DNA from: an uncultured Oscillospiraceae bacterium
GTDB taxonomy: Bacteria > Bacillota_A > Clostridia > Oscillospirales > Oscillospiraceae
Assembly (NCBI GenBank): GCA_944387755.1
Contig: CALXGC010000084.1
Location: 1 to 33,193, forward strand
Direction: 5' to 3'
Length of the DNA stretch: 33,193 nucleotides
Shown here: piece by piece, positions 7,152-14,667 of the stretch
Position numbering within the stretch: position 1 is the stretch's first letter
How the letters are laid out: each line of letters begins with the position of its first letter
Notes under the pieces: model-generated
What the model saw: the letters and a program-made list of their open reading frames with translations, nothing else
Told to the model about the DNA's origin: nothing
Database searches by the model: none
Translations under genes and position numbers: made by a program

Positions 7152-7192
7152 GATAAAACCTCCCAAAGTTGCGCTGAGACAGGCGGGGCGCA

Positions 7193-8734
7193 TCAGCCGC
7201 CGTAAGCGGCGATGTCGAAGGTGACAAAGCTGTTGGGGCCCAGGGGCAGGTCCAGGAAGAACCAGATCAGCAGCTCCGCCACCATGAACAGGAAGAACAC
7301 GATGACGTAGGGCATGGTGTTGGACATCAGCGTGCCGAAGCCGGCCCGCTTGTCATACTTCTGGGCCAGGGCCAGCAGCATACCGAAGTAGGCGTCGGAC
7401 ACGTTCATGGGGTTGGTGACGGCGTCGCCGATGCGGTAGGCCATCTGCACCAGGGCGGGGGAGTAGCCCATCAGCATGAACATGGGGACAAACACGCTGG
7501 CCAGGATGGACCACTTGGTGGAGGCGGAGCCGATGAACAGGTTCAGGAAGCAGCACATGATCACAAACAGGATCAGGATGCCCCAGATGGGCAGGCCGGA
7601 GGACTCCAGCAGGTTGGCGCCGTGGATGGCCAGGACGATGCCCAGGTTGGACCAGTCGAAGTAGGCCAGGAACTGGGCGATGAAGTAGAACAGGGCGATG
7701 TAGGTGGCCATGTTGCCCATGGCGGTGCTCATGGAGGCGGCCACGTCGTCAAACTTCTTAAAGCGGCCGGAGCCGTAGCCGAAGGCGATGCCGGGGATGG
7801 CGAACATCAGGGCGATGAGCACCGTCATGCCGGACATGAGGGGCGCGGCGGAGCTGATGAGAGAGCCGTTTTCGTCCGCCAGCACGCCGGTGACGCACAG
7901 CACCACGATGACGGCGGCGTAGATCAGGAAGGCGGTCAGCGCGCACTTCAGGCCGCGCTTATCCTCCGCCGTGGGCTCCGTGTCCTGGGAGACATAGTCG
8001 CCGGTGTAGCGGCCCAGGCGGGGCTCCACAATCTTCAGCGTCACCAGGGTAGAGAAGAGGGTGAGGAAAATGACGGAAATGCCGGAGAAGAACCAGTTCA
8101 TGGAGGGCGCCAGCGTGATGTCCGGAATCAGAAGCTGGGCGGCGGCCTGCGTGAAGCCCATGTTGATGACGTCCATGGAGGTAATCATAAAGTTAGACGC
8201 GAAGGCGCCGGACACGGACGCATAGGCGGCGAACATACCGGCGAAGGGGTTGCGGCCCATAGCGGCCCAGATCATGGCGCCCAGAGGGGGCAGCACCACG
8301 AAGCCCGCGCCGCCGGCGCAGTCGGCCATCACGCACACGAAGGTGAAGATGACGATGACCTTCAGGTCGGAGCCCTTGGCCTTGGCCAGGCCGTGGAGGG
8401 CGGTGTGGAACAGGCCGGAGGCCTCCGCCACGCCGACGCCCAGCATACAGGTCAGCGTCAGGCCCATGGCCGACGTGCCGGTGAAGTTGGTGACGAACTT
8501 GGTCAGCATCTGGATGAAGCCGTCTCTGCTGAACAGGTTGACCACCTCCACCACCTCGCCGGTGACGGGGTTGACCGCGCTCACATTAAAAAAGGAACAA
8601 ATGGCGGACGCGGCAATGACGATAATACACAGAGAAATAAACAGCAGCATGGGGTTTGGAATCTTGTTTCCCAGGACCTCAATGACCCGGAGGAACCGTT
8701 CCAGTACGCCTTTTTTATTTTGTTCCATTTCCAT
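7193..8734 (-). CDS. AbgT-family transporter
   Basis: A 513-residue inner-membrane protein with about a dozen hydrophobic segments. MEMEQNKKGVLERFLRVIE, then GNKIPNPMLLF, is the standard AbgT start, and ADCAGGAGFVVLPPLGAMIW (about 138-157) and ASVSGAFASNFMI are family signatures. E. coli AbgT takes up p-aminobenzoyl-glutamate; other members export sulfonamides, so the substrate here is open. ATG 8734 follows GGGAGG at 7 bases. It is the first gene of the minus-strand set transporter, M24-like and URO-D-like. E. coli AbgT works with M20 amidohydrolases AbgAB; here the hydrolase is of a different fold. Confidence 0.9.
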   Translation of the reverse strand: MEMEQNKKGVLERFLRVIEVLGNKIPNPMLLFISLCIIVIAASAICSFFNVSAVNPVTGEVVEVVNLFSRDGFIQMLTKFVTNFTGTSAMGLTLTCMLGVGVAEASGLFHTALHGLAKAKGSDLKVIVIFTFVCVMADCAGGAGFVVLPPLGAMIWAAMGRNPFAGMFAAYASVSGAFASNFMITSMDVINMGFTQAAAQLLIPDITLAPSMNWFFSGISVIFLTLFSTLVTLKIVEPRLGRYTGDYVSQDTEPTAEDKRGLKCALTAFLIYAAVIVVLCVTGVLADENGSLISSAAPLMSGMTVLIALMFAIPGIAFGYGSGRFKKFDDVAASMSTAMGNMATYIALFYFIAQFLAYFDWSNLGIVLAIHGANLLESSGLPIWGILILFVIMCCFLNLFIGSASTKWSILASVFVPMFMLMGYSPALVQMAYRIGDAVTNPMNVSDAYFGMLLALAQKYDKRAGFGTLMSNTMPYVIVFFLFMVAELLIWFFLDLPLGPNSFVTFDIAAYGG

Positions 8735-9177
8735 AGAACAACCTCCCTAACTTTACTGCACATACCTCCGGCGGGAGAGCGGAGCGCGCGGCGTGGTCCG
8801 GCATCCAAACCAGCGTCCAGCCTCCGGCACAGTCCGGCGTATGCCTCCGGAGGCCTCCTCTCCATCCAGTTGTGCTGGCCCTATTGTAGTGCACGGGGGA
8901 AAACGCGTCTAACAGAAAAAGTGAAAAACGGACAACCGTTTCCTTGTTGACAAAACGGAAAGTTCCATATTCTGTTTTCGACTTGTGGACAGGGGGTGAA
9001 AAATAGCCAAAACAGGGAGGAGAATTTCGTGCGTTTTCGCCGGTTCAGCTGCCGGAGCGACGGGAGAGGGGGAGAAAAGTGCGGAATCTTCTGTATAGTT
9101 TCTATAAAAAGAGAGGCGGAGCTATGGAAAAAATCGGGGGAAATTGTCCCAGGAGGGCTGGCGGCTGCGGCGGGCAG
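8735..9177. other. Divergent intergenic region and GC-rich leader of the transporter gene
   Basis: About 440 bp with no convincing gene. 8760-8870 is GC-rich with repeated TCCGGC/GCCGGA words and a perfect 12-bp palindrome GCCTCCGGAGGC at 8843-8854; on the minus strand this would be the transporter's 5' leader. 8880-9000 is AT-richer, with a minus-strand TACAAT -10 candidate (8883-8888) lacking a clear -35, and a plus-strand TTGACA at 8947-8952 followed 15 bp later by a weak TATTCT. A 61-codon frame at 8996-9181 is not supported. Confidence 0.5.
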
Positions 9178-9206
9178 TTGAAATAACGGGAAAATTGTGG
9201 TCTAAT
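9178..9206 (+). promoter_or_regulatory. Sigma-A promoter of the opine dehydrogenase-family gene
   Basis: TTGAAA at 9178-9183, 17 bp, TCTAAT at 9201-9206, with a TGG (extended -10 type) just before it. Predicted start near 9213, giving a leader of about 60 bases. Confidence 0.7.
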
Positions 9207-9221
9207 GAAAACACACCTGCT

Positions 9222-9246
9222 CTCCGCGCCCGTCCAGGGCGCGGAG
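9222..9246 (+). promoter_or_regulatory. Hairpin in the 5' leader of the opine dehydrogenase-family gene
   Basis: CTCCGCGCCC (9222-9231) pairs perfectly with GGGCGCGGAG (9237-9246) around a GTCCA loop. No T run follows, so it is not a simple terminator. It starts about 10 bases after the predicted transcription start and ends 12 bases before the AGGGGG ribosome site. Confidence 0.55.
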
Positions 9247-9273
9247 GCGAATCAGAACAGGGGGCTTATGAGC

Positions 9274-10302
9274 ATGAAATTTGCAGTATTGGGAGCGGGC
9301 AACACCGGGAAGGCCTACAGCGTGTTTCTCGCGCAGCTGGGCTGTCAGGTGACGCTGTACGACCGCAGTCCGGAGCGGCTGGCGCCGCTGTCCGGCGGGA
9401 TAACGGCCAGCGGCGCGGTCTCCGGCGTTTATCCGGTTCGGACGGCGTCCGATTTAAAGGAGACGGCGGACTGCGAGGTCATTCTGGTGTGCACCGTGGC
9501 CGCCGGACACCGCCCGCTGGCCGCCGGACTGAAGGGACTGCTGCGGCCGGGACAGCTGCTGGTTGTCACCAACTGCTGCTGGGGCGCGGTGGAGTTCGAC
9601 CAGGAGCTGGGCCGGGAGGCGGATGAGAAGGGGTGCGTCATTGCGGAGATGGGCGGACAGCTGATCCTGTGCAATTCTCCCGCTCCGGACAGCGTCTATG
9701 TCAAAACCGTGAAAAAGAGCATGTCCCTGGCCTGCGTCCGGCCGGGGGACACGCCGGCGGCGCTGGAGCGGCTGGCGCCGGTGTTCCCCCAGCTCTATGG
9801 GGCCGCCAATGTGCTGGAGACGTCCCTGAACAACTCCAACCCGGTGTCCCACGGCCCGCTGGCCCTGTTCAACATCACCCGGATGGAGAACGGCGAGGAT
9901 TTCCTGCTCTTCGGTACGGGGGCCACCCGGGGCGTGACCCGCTTCATGGAGAAAATTGACCGGGAGCGCACCGCGGTGGTCCGGGCCTGCGGCGTCTCCG
10001 CCCCCACAGAGCTGGACATGCTCAACTCCTTCTGGCCGGAACCCCAGGCCAGCATTTACGACGTGCTCCACAACACCCCGGCCTACTCCGTCACCAAGGG
10101 TCCCAAGACCCTGAACCACCGCTATCTGACGGAGGACCTGCCCTTCGGCCTGGCGCCCTATATCCGTCTGGGGAAAAAGCTGGGGGTGGAGACCCCCTGC
10201 CTGAGCGCCCTGGTGGAGATGTTCAGCCTCTATATGGACCAGGACTATCTGGAGCAGGGACCGGCGGTGGAGCGCCTGGACCTGTCCCGCTATCTGGGCT
10301 GA
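9274..10302 (+). CDS. NAD(P) octopine/nopaline dehydrogenase-family protein
   Basis: A 342-residue cytoplasmic oxidoreductase. MKFAVLGAGNTGKAYSVFLA is a Rossmann dinucleotide-binding start (GAGNTG at 7-12, Asp30 after the second strand). The C-terminal helical opine dehydrogenase domain carries LNNSNPVSHGPLALFN (185-200); His193 sits where the family's catalytic His-Pro motif lies. Enzymes of this family join an amino acid to a 2-oxo acid by reductive condensation, or run the reverse. I choose ATG 9274 over ATG 9268 because AGGGGG ends at 9264, giving 9 rather than 3 bases of spacing. It is divergent from the AbgT transporter and M24-like genes, suggesting a shared pathway. Substrates cannot be read from sequence; opine synthesis and breakdown are equally possible. 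Confidence 0.88.
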   Translation: MKFAVLGAGNTGKAYSVFLAQLGCQVTLYDRSPERLAPLSGGITASGAVSGVYPVRTASDLKETADCEVILVCTVAAGHRPLAAGLKGLLRPGQLLVVTNCCWGAVEFDQELGREADEKGCVIAEMGGQLILCNSPAPDSVYVKTVKKSMSLACVRPGDTPAALERLAPVFPQLYGAANVLETSLNNSNPVSHGPLALFNITRMENGEDFLLFGTGATRGVTRFMEKIDRERTAVVRACGVSAPTELDMLNSFWPEPQASIYDVLHNTPAYSVTKGPKTLNHRYLTEDLPFGLAPYIRLGKKLGVETPCLSALVEMFSLYMDQDYLEQGPAVERLDLSRYLG

Positions 10303-10419
10303 AAAATTTTTAAAAAAATTTTTCCGGTTCCGCAATAAAACGTCCCCCCTCCGCATTATACAGTTGAAGCGCAAAACAAAACCGGTTTCAACCGGACACA
10401 AAACATGGAGGTATGATGT

Positions 10420-11418
10420 ATGAAGCGGAATTGGAAAAGCTGGATCGCCGGCGGTATGGTGCTCACGCTCCTGGCGGGTATTGTGGCCGTCCCCTCCTTT
10501 GCAATGACCGGCCGGAGGGCGGCAAATCTGGACTATCACAACATGAAGGTGACGCTGGACGGCAGAGAGCTGGACCTGCGGGACGCCCACGGCGACCCGG
10601 TGGAGCCCTTCACCATTGACGGCACCACCTATCTCCCGGTGGCCGCCATCGGCCGGGCGCTGGGTCTGGACGTCACCTGGGACGGGGACACCCACACGGT
10701 GGTCATCACCACCGGCGGCCAGACGGAGGACCAGGGGCAGGGCTCCTACATCGGCAAGCAGCGCGCCAAGGAGATCGCCCTGGACCACGCGGACCTGTCC
10801 ATCTCCGACGTCCACTTCGTCCGGGTGGTTCTGGACTATGACGGCGGCCGCGCGGAGTACGACGTGGAGTTCTGGAGCGGAAACCAGGAGTACGACTATG
10901 AGATCGACGCCAAGACGGGCCGCATTCTCAGCTATGACCGGGACATCGAGGGCTACACCCCCGGCACGGCCCAGTCCTCCAAGGACATCGGCGCGGAGCG
11001 CGCCAAGGAGATCGCCCTGGACCACGCCGGCGTCTCCGCCTCCAAGGCGGTGTTCCTCCACGCGGACCTGGACTATGACGACGGCCGCCGGGTCTATGAG
11101 GTGGAATTTTACAGCGGCAGCACGGAGTATGACTATGAGATCGATGCGGCCAGCGGCGACATTCTGAGCTATGACTTCGACGCGGAGCGCTACACCCCCT
11201 CCGCCGGGGCCTCCGGGGACTATATCAGCGAGGCGAAGGTGAAGGACATCGTGGAGGACCGCGCCGGCGGCACCGGCGTCTACCGGGAGTTCAAGTTGGA
11301 GCGGGACGACGGCCGGATGGTCTATGAGGGCGAGCTGCGCATCGACTGGATGGAGTACGAGTTCACCGTGGACGCGCTGACCGGGACCATTCTGGAGTGG
11401 GAGGCGGACCACTGCTGA
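10420..11418 (+). CDS. Exported protein with copper-amine-oxidase-N-like domain and three PepSY repeats
   Basis: A 332-residue protein. Residues 1-28 are a signal peptide (KR-rich start, hydrophobic GGMVLTLLAGIVAVPS, likely cleavage after SFA). Residues about 42-97 match the copper amine oxidase N-terminal-like domain found on Bacillota surface proteins (VTLDGRELDL...GTTYLPVAAIGRALGLDVTWD). Three PepSY units follow at about 111-173, 190-252 and 269-327; the first two share the block AKEIALDHA and the motif EYDYEIDA-x-[ST]-G-x-ILSYD and look like a recent duplication, while the third is diverged. PepSY domains often inhibit or tether to cell-wall proteases; no enzyme motif is present. GGAGG lies 8 bases before ATG 10420. 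A bidirectional terminator separates it from the convergent M23 gene. Confidence 0.88.
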   Translation: MKRNWKSWIAGGMVLTLLAGIVAVPSFAMTGRRAANLDYHNMKVTLDGRELDLRDAHGDPVEPFTIDGTTYLPVAAIGRALGLDVTWDGDTHTVVITTGGQTEDQGQGSYIGKQRAKEIALDHADLSISDVHFVRVVLDYDGGRAEYDVEFWSGNQEYDYEIDAKTGRILSYDRDIEGYTPGTAQSSKDIGAERAKEIALDHAGVSASKAVFLHADLDYDDGRRVYEVEFYSGSTEYDYEIDAASGDILSYDFDAERYTPSAGASGDYISEAKVKDIVEDRAGGTGVYREFKLERDDGRMVYEGELRIDWMEYEFTVDALTGTILEWEADHC

Positions 11419-11443
11419 GCGCCCTTCTCCCCGGAACCAAAAC

Positions 11444-11486
11444 AAAGACGCCCCCGGAATCTGTCAGAGATTCCGGGGGCGTCTTT
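11444..11486. terminator. Bidirectional terminator
   Basis: A perfect 19-bp stem (11444-11462 with 11468-11486) with a GTCAG loop. It has TTTT on the plus side and, on the minus strand, CTTTGTTTTGG, serving the PepSY gene and the convergent M23 gene whose stop is at 11491. Confidence 0.9.
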
Positions 11487-11490
11487 TGCG

Positions 11491-12237
11491 CTATGCGGCC
11501 TGCTCCGGCAGGCGGGACAGGGGGTCCACATATTCCCCGTCCACAATCATCTCCAGGTGCAGATGGGGCTCCATGCCGCTCTCGGCCAGGGCGGTTCCCC
11601 CCACGCTGCCCAGGACGGCGCCGGTGTTCACCTGGTCGCCGGGCTGTACCGCCGTCTCCTCCGCCAGGTTGGAGTAGACGGCGGTGACGCCGTCAGGCTG
11701 GCGGACCATGACGGTGGTCCCCATCATGGGGTCCGCGTAGACCTCCGTCACCTCCCCCTCGCCGGCGGCCAGCACCTTGATGCCCTCCCCGGCGGCGATG
11801 TCCAGGCCGTTGTGGGTGCGCCAGTCCCCCATGGTGACGTCATAGGACAGGACCTCCATGCTGAAGGAGCGCAGCACCTCCCCCTTGACGGGCCAGGTGT
11901 AGACCACCTCCCTGGGCTCCGGCGGGACGGCCGCCGTCTCCGCCGGGGACGGCTCCCTGAGGGGCTGGGGGTCGTCGTACGCCTCGCTTTCCGCCGGGGG
12001 GTCCGCCGGAGCCTCCGGCCTCTCCTCCGGCGCGGTCTGAGCCGGCGCGGAGGAGACGGGGTCCGGCAGGGTGACGGTGGGATTGGCCGCCGCCGGTTCG
12101 CTGGGAGCGGTCACGTTGATAGAGCGGATCAGATAATAGCCCGAAATTCCAATTGCGGCGACGCACAGGAAAAGGACTATGTAGAAGCCCTTTCCCAGGA
12201 CGAAATCGCCCAGTTTTTCCAAACGGTTCCGTTTCAT
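11491..12237 (-). CDS. M23 (LytM-type) peptidase, membrane-anchored, SpoIIQ-like
   Basis: A 248-residue protein with a short cytoplasmic start, one membrane helix (about 16-38, GKGFYIVLFLCVAAIGISGYYL), a Pro/Glu/Ala-rich linker (43-110) and a C-terminal M23 domain (about 113-240). Zinc ligands are intact: His142 and Asp146 in THNGLD, His227 in HLHLE with partner His225. ATG 12237 is used, 8 bases after GGAGG; a GTG at 12246 lies in the ribosome site. Length, topology and linker resemble clostridial SpoIIQ, which pairs with SpoIIIAH across the forespore septum; unlike Bacillus SpoIIQ, clostridial forms keep a competent zinc site. A sporulation-type promoter candidate lies directly upstream. 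A general cell-wall endopeptidase role is the alternative. Confidence 0.85.
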   Translation of the reverse strand: MKRNRLEKLGDFVLGKGFYIVLFLCVAAIGISGYYLIRSINVTAPSEPAAANPTVTLPDPVSSAPAQTAPEERPEAPADPPAESEAYDDPQPLREPSPAETAAVPPEPREVVYTWPVKGEVLRSFSMEVLSYDVTMGDWRTHNGLDIAAGEGIKVLAAGEGEVTEVYADPMMGTTVMVRQPDGVTAVYSNLAEETAVQPGDQVNTGAVLGSVGGTALAESGMEPHLHLEMIVDGEYVDPLSRLPEQAA

Positions 12238-12256
12238 GGAAACCACCTCCGAGGGC

Positions 12257-12286
12257 TATTGTGGACAGGAAACGGAGGGGCTATAC
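12257..12286 (-). promoter_or_regulatory. Candidate forespore-sigma (sigma-F/G-like) promoter of the M23 gene
   Basis: On the minus strand GTATA (12286-12282), 18 bp, CACAATA (12263-12257). This fits the remembered sigma-G pattern (gHATR, 18, CATxMTA) at all but one -10 position, and partly fits sigma-F. The start would fall about 12 bases before the ATG, leaving a very short leader. No convincing sigma-A promoter was seen for this gene. Confidence 0.4.
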
Positions 12287-12338
12287 AAAAGCGGCGGAAA
12301 ATTTCCGGATTTTTGTGTACAGAACCGTACAACCCACC

Positions 12339-12368
12339 TGGACGGTTCCTCTGTATGTGTGGTATACT
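12339..12368 (+). promoter_or_regulatory. Extended -10 promoter of the M16 gene
   Basis: TGGACG (12339-12344), 18 bp, TATACT (12363-12368) with TGG directly before it, an extended -10. The weak -35 is compensated by the extension. The ATG lies 37 bases downstream. Confidence 0.6.
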
Positions 12369-12404
12369 TGATACGCACAAATCTGTCAAAGAGAGGAATC
12401 TGCT

Positions 12405-13670
12405 ATGTACCGCAGCATTACCCTGCCCAACGGCGCGCGGATTTTGGCCGAGCGCATTCCCAACGTCCGCTCTGCGGCGCTGGGCTTCTTTGTGGGGGCC
12501 GGCTCCCGCCACGAGCGGGCGTATGAAAACGGCGCCGCCCACTTCATCGAGCACATGTCCTTCAAGGGGACGCAGCGCCGCACCGCCGCCGACCTGGCGC
12601 GGGAGATGGACGCCATCGGCGGACAGGTGAACGCCTATACCACCAAGGAGTGCACCTGCTACTACGCCCGCTGTCTGGACCGGCACCTGGAGCAGGCGGG
12701 GGATATGCTGTGCGATATGCTGTTCCACTCCCGATTCGACCAGCGGGATGTGGATCTGGAACGGGGCGTCATCTTAGAGGAAATCGGGATGTATGAGGAC
12801 ACGCCGGAGGACCTGTGCGCCGAGCGGCTGGCGATGGCGGTGTATAAGGGCCGCCCCCTGGGCCGGCCCATCCTGGGGAAGGCGTCCACCCTGGAGAAGA
12901 TGACCGGCGAGAGCCTGCGCCGGTGGCAGAGGGAGCACTATACCGCCGGCGCGGTGGTGGCCGCTCTGGCGGGCAGCTTTGAGGAGCGGCATTTGGAGGC
13001 CCTGGTCCAGCGCCTGTCCGACCTCCCCGCCGCTCCGGCGCCCAGGTCGCGGGAGGCGGCCTATGTCCCCGCCGTCACGGTGCGGAAGAAGGCCATCGAA
13101 CAAAACCACCTGATTTTGGCCTTCCCCGCCCTGTCCTATCTGGACGAGGAGCGCTATGCCCTGATGCTGCTCAACTCCATTCTGGGGGGCGGGTGCTCCT
13201 CCCGCCTGTTTCAGGAGCTGCGGGAGAAGCAGGGGCTGTGCTACACCGTGTACTCCTTTGTCTCCGACCACGCGGACACCGGCTTTTTGGGGATCTACTC
13301 CGCCGTCAATCCGGAGCAGGAGCGGCAGACCCTGGAGACCGTCCGGGCCATCGTGGGAGATCTGGCGGAGCACGGACCCACCCAGGAGGAGCTGGACAGG
13401 GCGCGGGAACAGGCGCAGGTCAACGTGTGGCTGGGGCTGGAGTCGGTGCAGGCCCGCATGAGCCATCTGGGGACGTCGGCCCTGCTGTACGGACAGGTGC
13501 GGGAGGCGGAGGACATTCTGGCCGCCTATAACTGCGTCACCAGAGAGCAGCTGCGCGGCCTGGCGGAACAGATTTTCTCCTTTTCCGCGGCGTCTGTGTC
13601 CGCCGTGGGGCAGGTGGGCACGGCGGAGGAGTACCGGTCCTGGCTGGAAGGCAGGCGCCCCGTGCGGTGA
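12405..13670 (+). CDS. M16 family zinc peptidase (pitrilysin/processing-peptidase type)
   Basis: A 421-residue protein with both M16 half-domains. The inverted zinc motif HFIEH is at 46-50 and the third ligand Glu is about 76 residues later in GVILEEIGMYEDTPED (126). The C-terminal half has LLNSILGGGCSSRLFQELREK and LCYTVYSF, the usual substrate-clamp region with R/Y. The length is that of single-chain bacterial M16B peptidases (YmxG/PqqL-like, cytoplasmic). AGAGGAA precedes ATG 12405. The gene is divergent from the M23 gene and ends at a bidirectional hairpin shared with ssrA. Substrate unknown; the B. subtilis relative sits near pnp, which is not seen here. Confidence 0.93.
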   Translation: MYRSITLPNGARILAERIPNVRSAALGFFVGAGSRHERAYENGAAHFIEHMSFKGTQRRTAADLAREMDAIGGQVNAYTTKECTCYYARCLDRHLEQAGDMLCDMLFHSRFDQRDVDLERGVILEEIGMYEDTPEDLCAERLAMAVYKGRPLGRPILGKASTLEKMTGESLRRWQREHYTAGAVVAALAGSFEERHLEALVQRLSDLPAAPAPRSREAAYVPAVTVRKKAIEQNHLILAFPALSYLDEERYALMLLNSILGGGCSSRLFQELREKQGLCYTVYSFVSDHADTGFLGIYSAVNPEQERQTLETVRAIVGDLAEHGPTQEELDRAREQAQVNVWLGLESVQARMSHLGTSALLYGQVREAEDILAAYNCVTREQLRGLAEQIFSFSAASVSAVGQVGTAEEYRSWLEGRRPVR

Positions 13671-13680
13671 AACAAGCGCA

Positions 13681-13713
13681 AAAACCCTGGAGCCGGTGAG
13701 ACTCCAGGGTTTT
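13681..13713. terminator. Bidirectional terminator between M16 gene and ssrA
   Basis: AAAACCCTGGAG (13681-13692) pairs with CTCCAGGGTTTT (13702-13713). A T-rich run follows on plus (TTTTGTTTTGG) and TTTTTGCGC on minus, so it ends both the M16 gene and the tmRNA transcript. Confidence 0.88.
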
Positions 13714-13717
13714 GTTT

Positions 13718-14083
13718 TGGTGGAGGCGGGGAGAGTCGAACTCCCGTCCGAAAACCCTTCCATGGGAACTTCTCCGGGCGCAGGCGGTTATTCCGGGGGT
13801 CTTGCACCCCCTGTTCCCCTCATCTCAGGCAAGCCGCCACGCCTGAGGGTCAGGTAAGCTTCATCGTTCATGGCCGGCGCAAAGCTTTGCCGGCGCACGT
13901 GCACCACTAAGCGACGCCCGTTCCCGGCTCGTGGTCCTTCCGGGTCGGACGGCTGCCTTTAATTAGGCAGCGTAAGCGAAGTTGTCTTCGTTCTTTAATT
14001 TATAAGCTGCCCGTTTTCAGGTGGTCAGGCGCCACCGCCCGCTATTCCCACTTCCGTGTCCCCGTCGAAACCGGTACGCCCCC
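13718..14083 (-). ncRNA. ssrA: Transfer-messenger RNA (tmRNA)
   Basis: About 366 nt. The 5' end reads GGGGGCGTACCGGTTTCGAC and the 3' end GGGAGTTCGACTCTCCCCGC then CTCCACCA, so the tRNA-like acceptor stem (GGGGGCG with CGCCTCC), T arm and encoded CCA are all present. The tag frame ends AAC GAA GAC AAC TTC GCT TAC GCT GCC TAA (13992-13963), giving NEDNFAYAA; the resume codon is probably the AAG or AAC just before or at its start. Pseudoknot-like GC stems follow. It rescues stalled ribosomes together with SmpB, encoded 0.6 kb upstream on the same strand. I see no good promoter directly before it, so it may be processed from the smpB transcript or have a promoter I missed. Confidence 0.96.
13963..13992 (-). 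other. tmRNA proteolysis-tag reading frame (NEDNFAYAA-stop)
   Basis: Codons for N-E-D-N-F-A-Y-A-A and TAA inside ssrA. Ending in Y-A-A rather than the more common L-A-A or V-A-A, the tag remains a plausible ClpXP-type degron. The preceding codons are AAA TTA AAG. Confidence 0.9.
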
Positions 14084-14091
14084 ATAGGGCC

Positions 14092-14110
14092 TCCCCCGGA
14101 GGGGGAGGGA
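14092..14110. terminator. Small GC hairpin between cyclophilin gene and ssrA
   Basis: CCTCCCCC-GGA-GGGGGAGG lies just after the cyclophilin stop on the minus strand, directly upstream of the tmRNA 5' end. It lacks a T run and could be a weak terminator, a processing signal or an intergenic repeat. Confidence 0.45.
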
Positions 14111-14115
14111 AGATT

Positions 14116-14637
14116 TTACGCTTTTTCCGGCTCCGGGTAGTCCACGCCGAAGGTGTCCACCGTCACTTTCTTCATGCGCTGAGGCTGGCGGGGCTTGTCG
14201 TTCCAGTCCCGCTTGGCATTGACGATGGCGTCGGCCACCTCCATGCCCTCGACGACCTTGCCGAAGGCGGCGTACTGGCCGTCCAGGTGGGGGGCCTTCT
14301 CTACCATCACAAAGAACTGGCTGCCGGCGGAGTTGGGCGCCATGGTCCGGGCCATGGACAGCACGCCCCGGTCGTGGGCCAGGCCGTTCTGAAAGCCGTT
14401 GCCGGAAAACTCCCCTTTGATGGAGTAGCCGGGGCCGCCCGTGCCGGTGCCGTCGGGGCAGCCGCCCTGAATCATAAAGCCGGGGATGACCCGGTGGAAG
14501 ATCAGGCCGTCATAGAAGCCCTTCTGGACCAGGCTGATAAAGTTGTTGACGGTGTTGGGGGCCACGTCGGGGTAGAGCTCCGCCTTCATGACGCCGCCGT
14601 TCTCCATCTCAATGGTGACAATGGGGTTCTGAGCCAT
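14116..14637 (-). CDS. Cyclophilin-type peptidyl-prolyl cis-trans isomerase
   Basis: A 173-residue cytoplasmic cyclophilin. Catalytic and binding segments are present: FYDGLIFHRVIPGFMIQGG (Arg of FHRV and the FMIQGG strand), GTGGPGYSIKGEF, GVLSMARTMAPNSAGSQFFV and HLDGQYAAFGKV. There is no signal peptide. ATG 14637 is used; AAAGGAG precedes it by 8 bases, and the GTG at 14646 overlaps that spacer. It starts 30 bp after smpB on the same strand, so the two are probably co-transcribed. It catalyses proline isomerisation in protein folding. Confidence 0.95.
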   Translation of the reverse strand: MAQNPIVTIEMENGGVMKAELYPDVAPNTVNNFISLVQKGFYDGLIFHRVIPGFMIQGGCPDGTGTGGPGYSIKGEFSGNGFQNGLAHDRGVLSMARTMAPNSAGSQFFVMVEKAPHLDGQYAAFGKVVEGMEVADAIVNAKRDWNDKPRQPQRMKKVTVDTFGVDYPEPEKA

Positions 14638-14667
14638 GGGAAACACTCCTTTGCGCGTCGTTGTGAT

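Noticed and set aside
4947..7205. A 752-codon open frame on the plus strand across the URO-D-like and M24 genes
   Set aside because: It is the GC-rich opposite strand of two real genes; its translation is Ala/Gly/Val/His-rich with no domain motif, and the minus-strand genes carry family signatures and ribosome sites.
8996..9181. A 61-codon frame in the transporter/dehydrogenase intergenic region
   Set aside because: GTG start without a proper ribosome site, Arg- and Lys-rich composition with no pattern, and its end overlaps the -35 box of the dehydrogenase promoter.
10303..10330. AT-rich run after the opine dehydrogenase gene as a terminator
   Set aside because: The A/T blocks could pair weakly but there is no GC stem; I would not call termination here.
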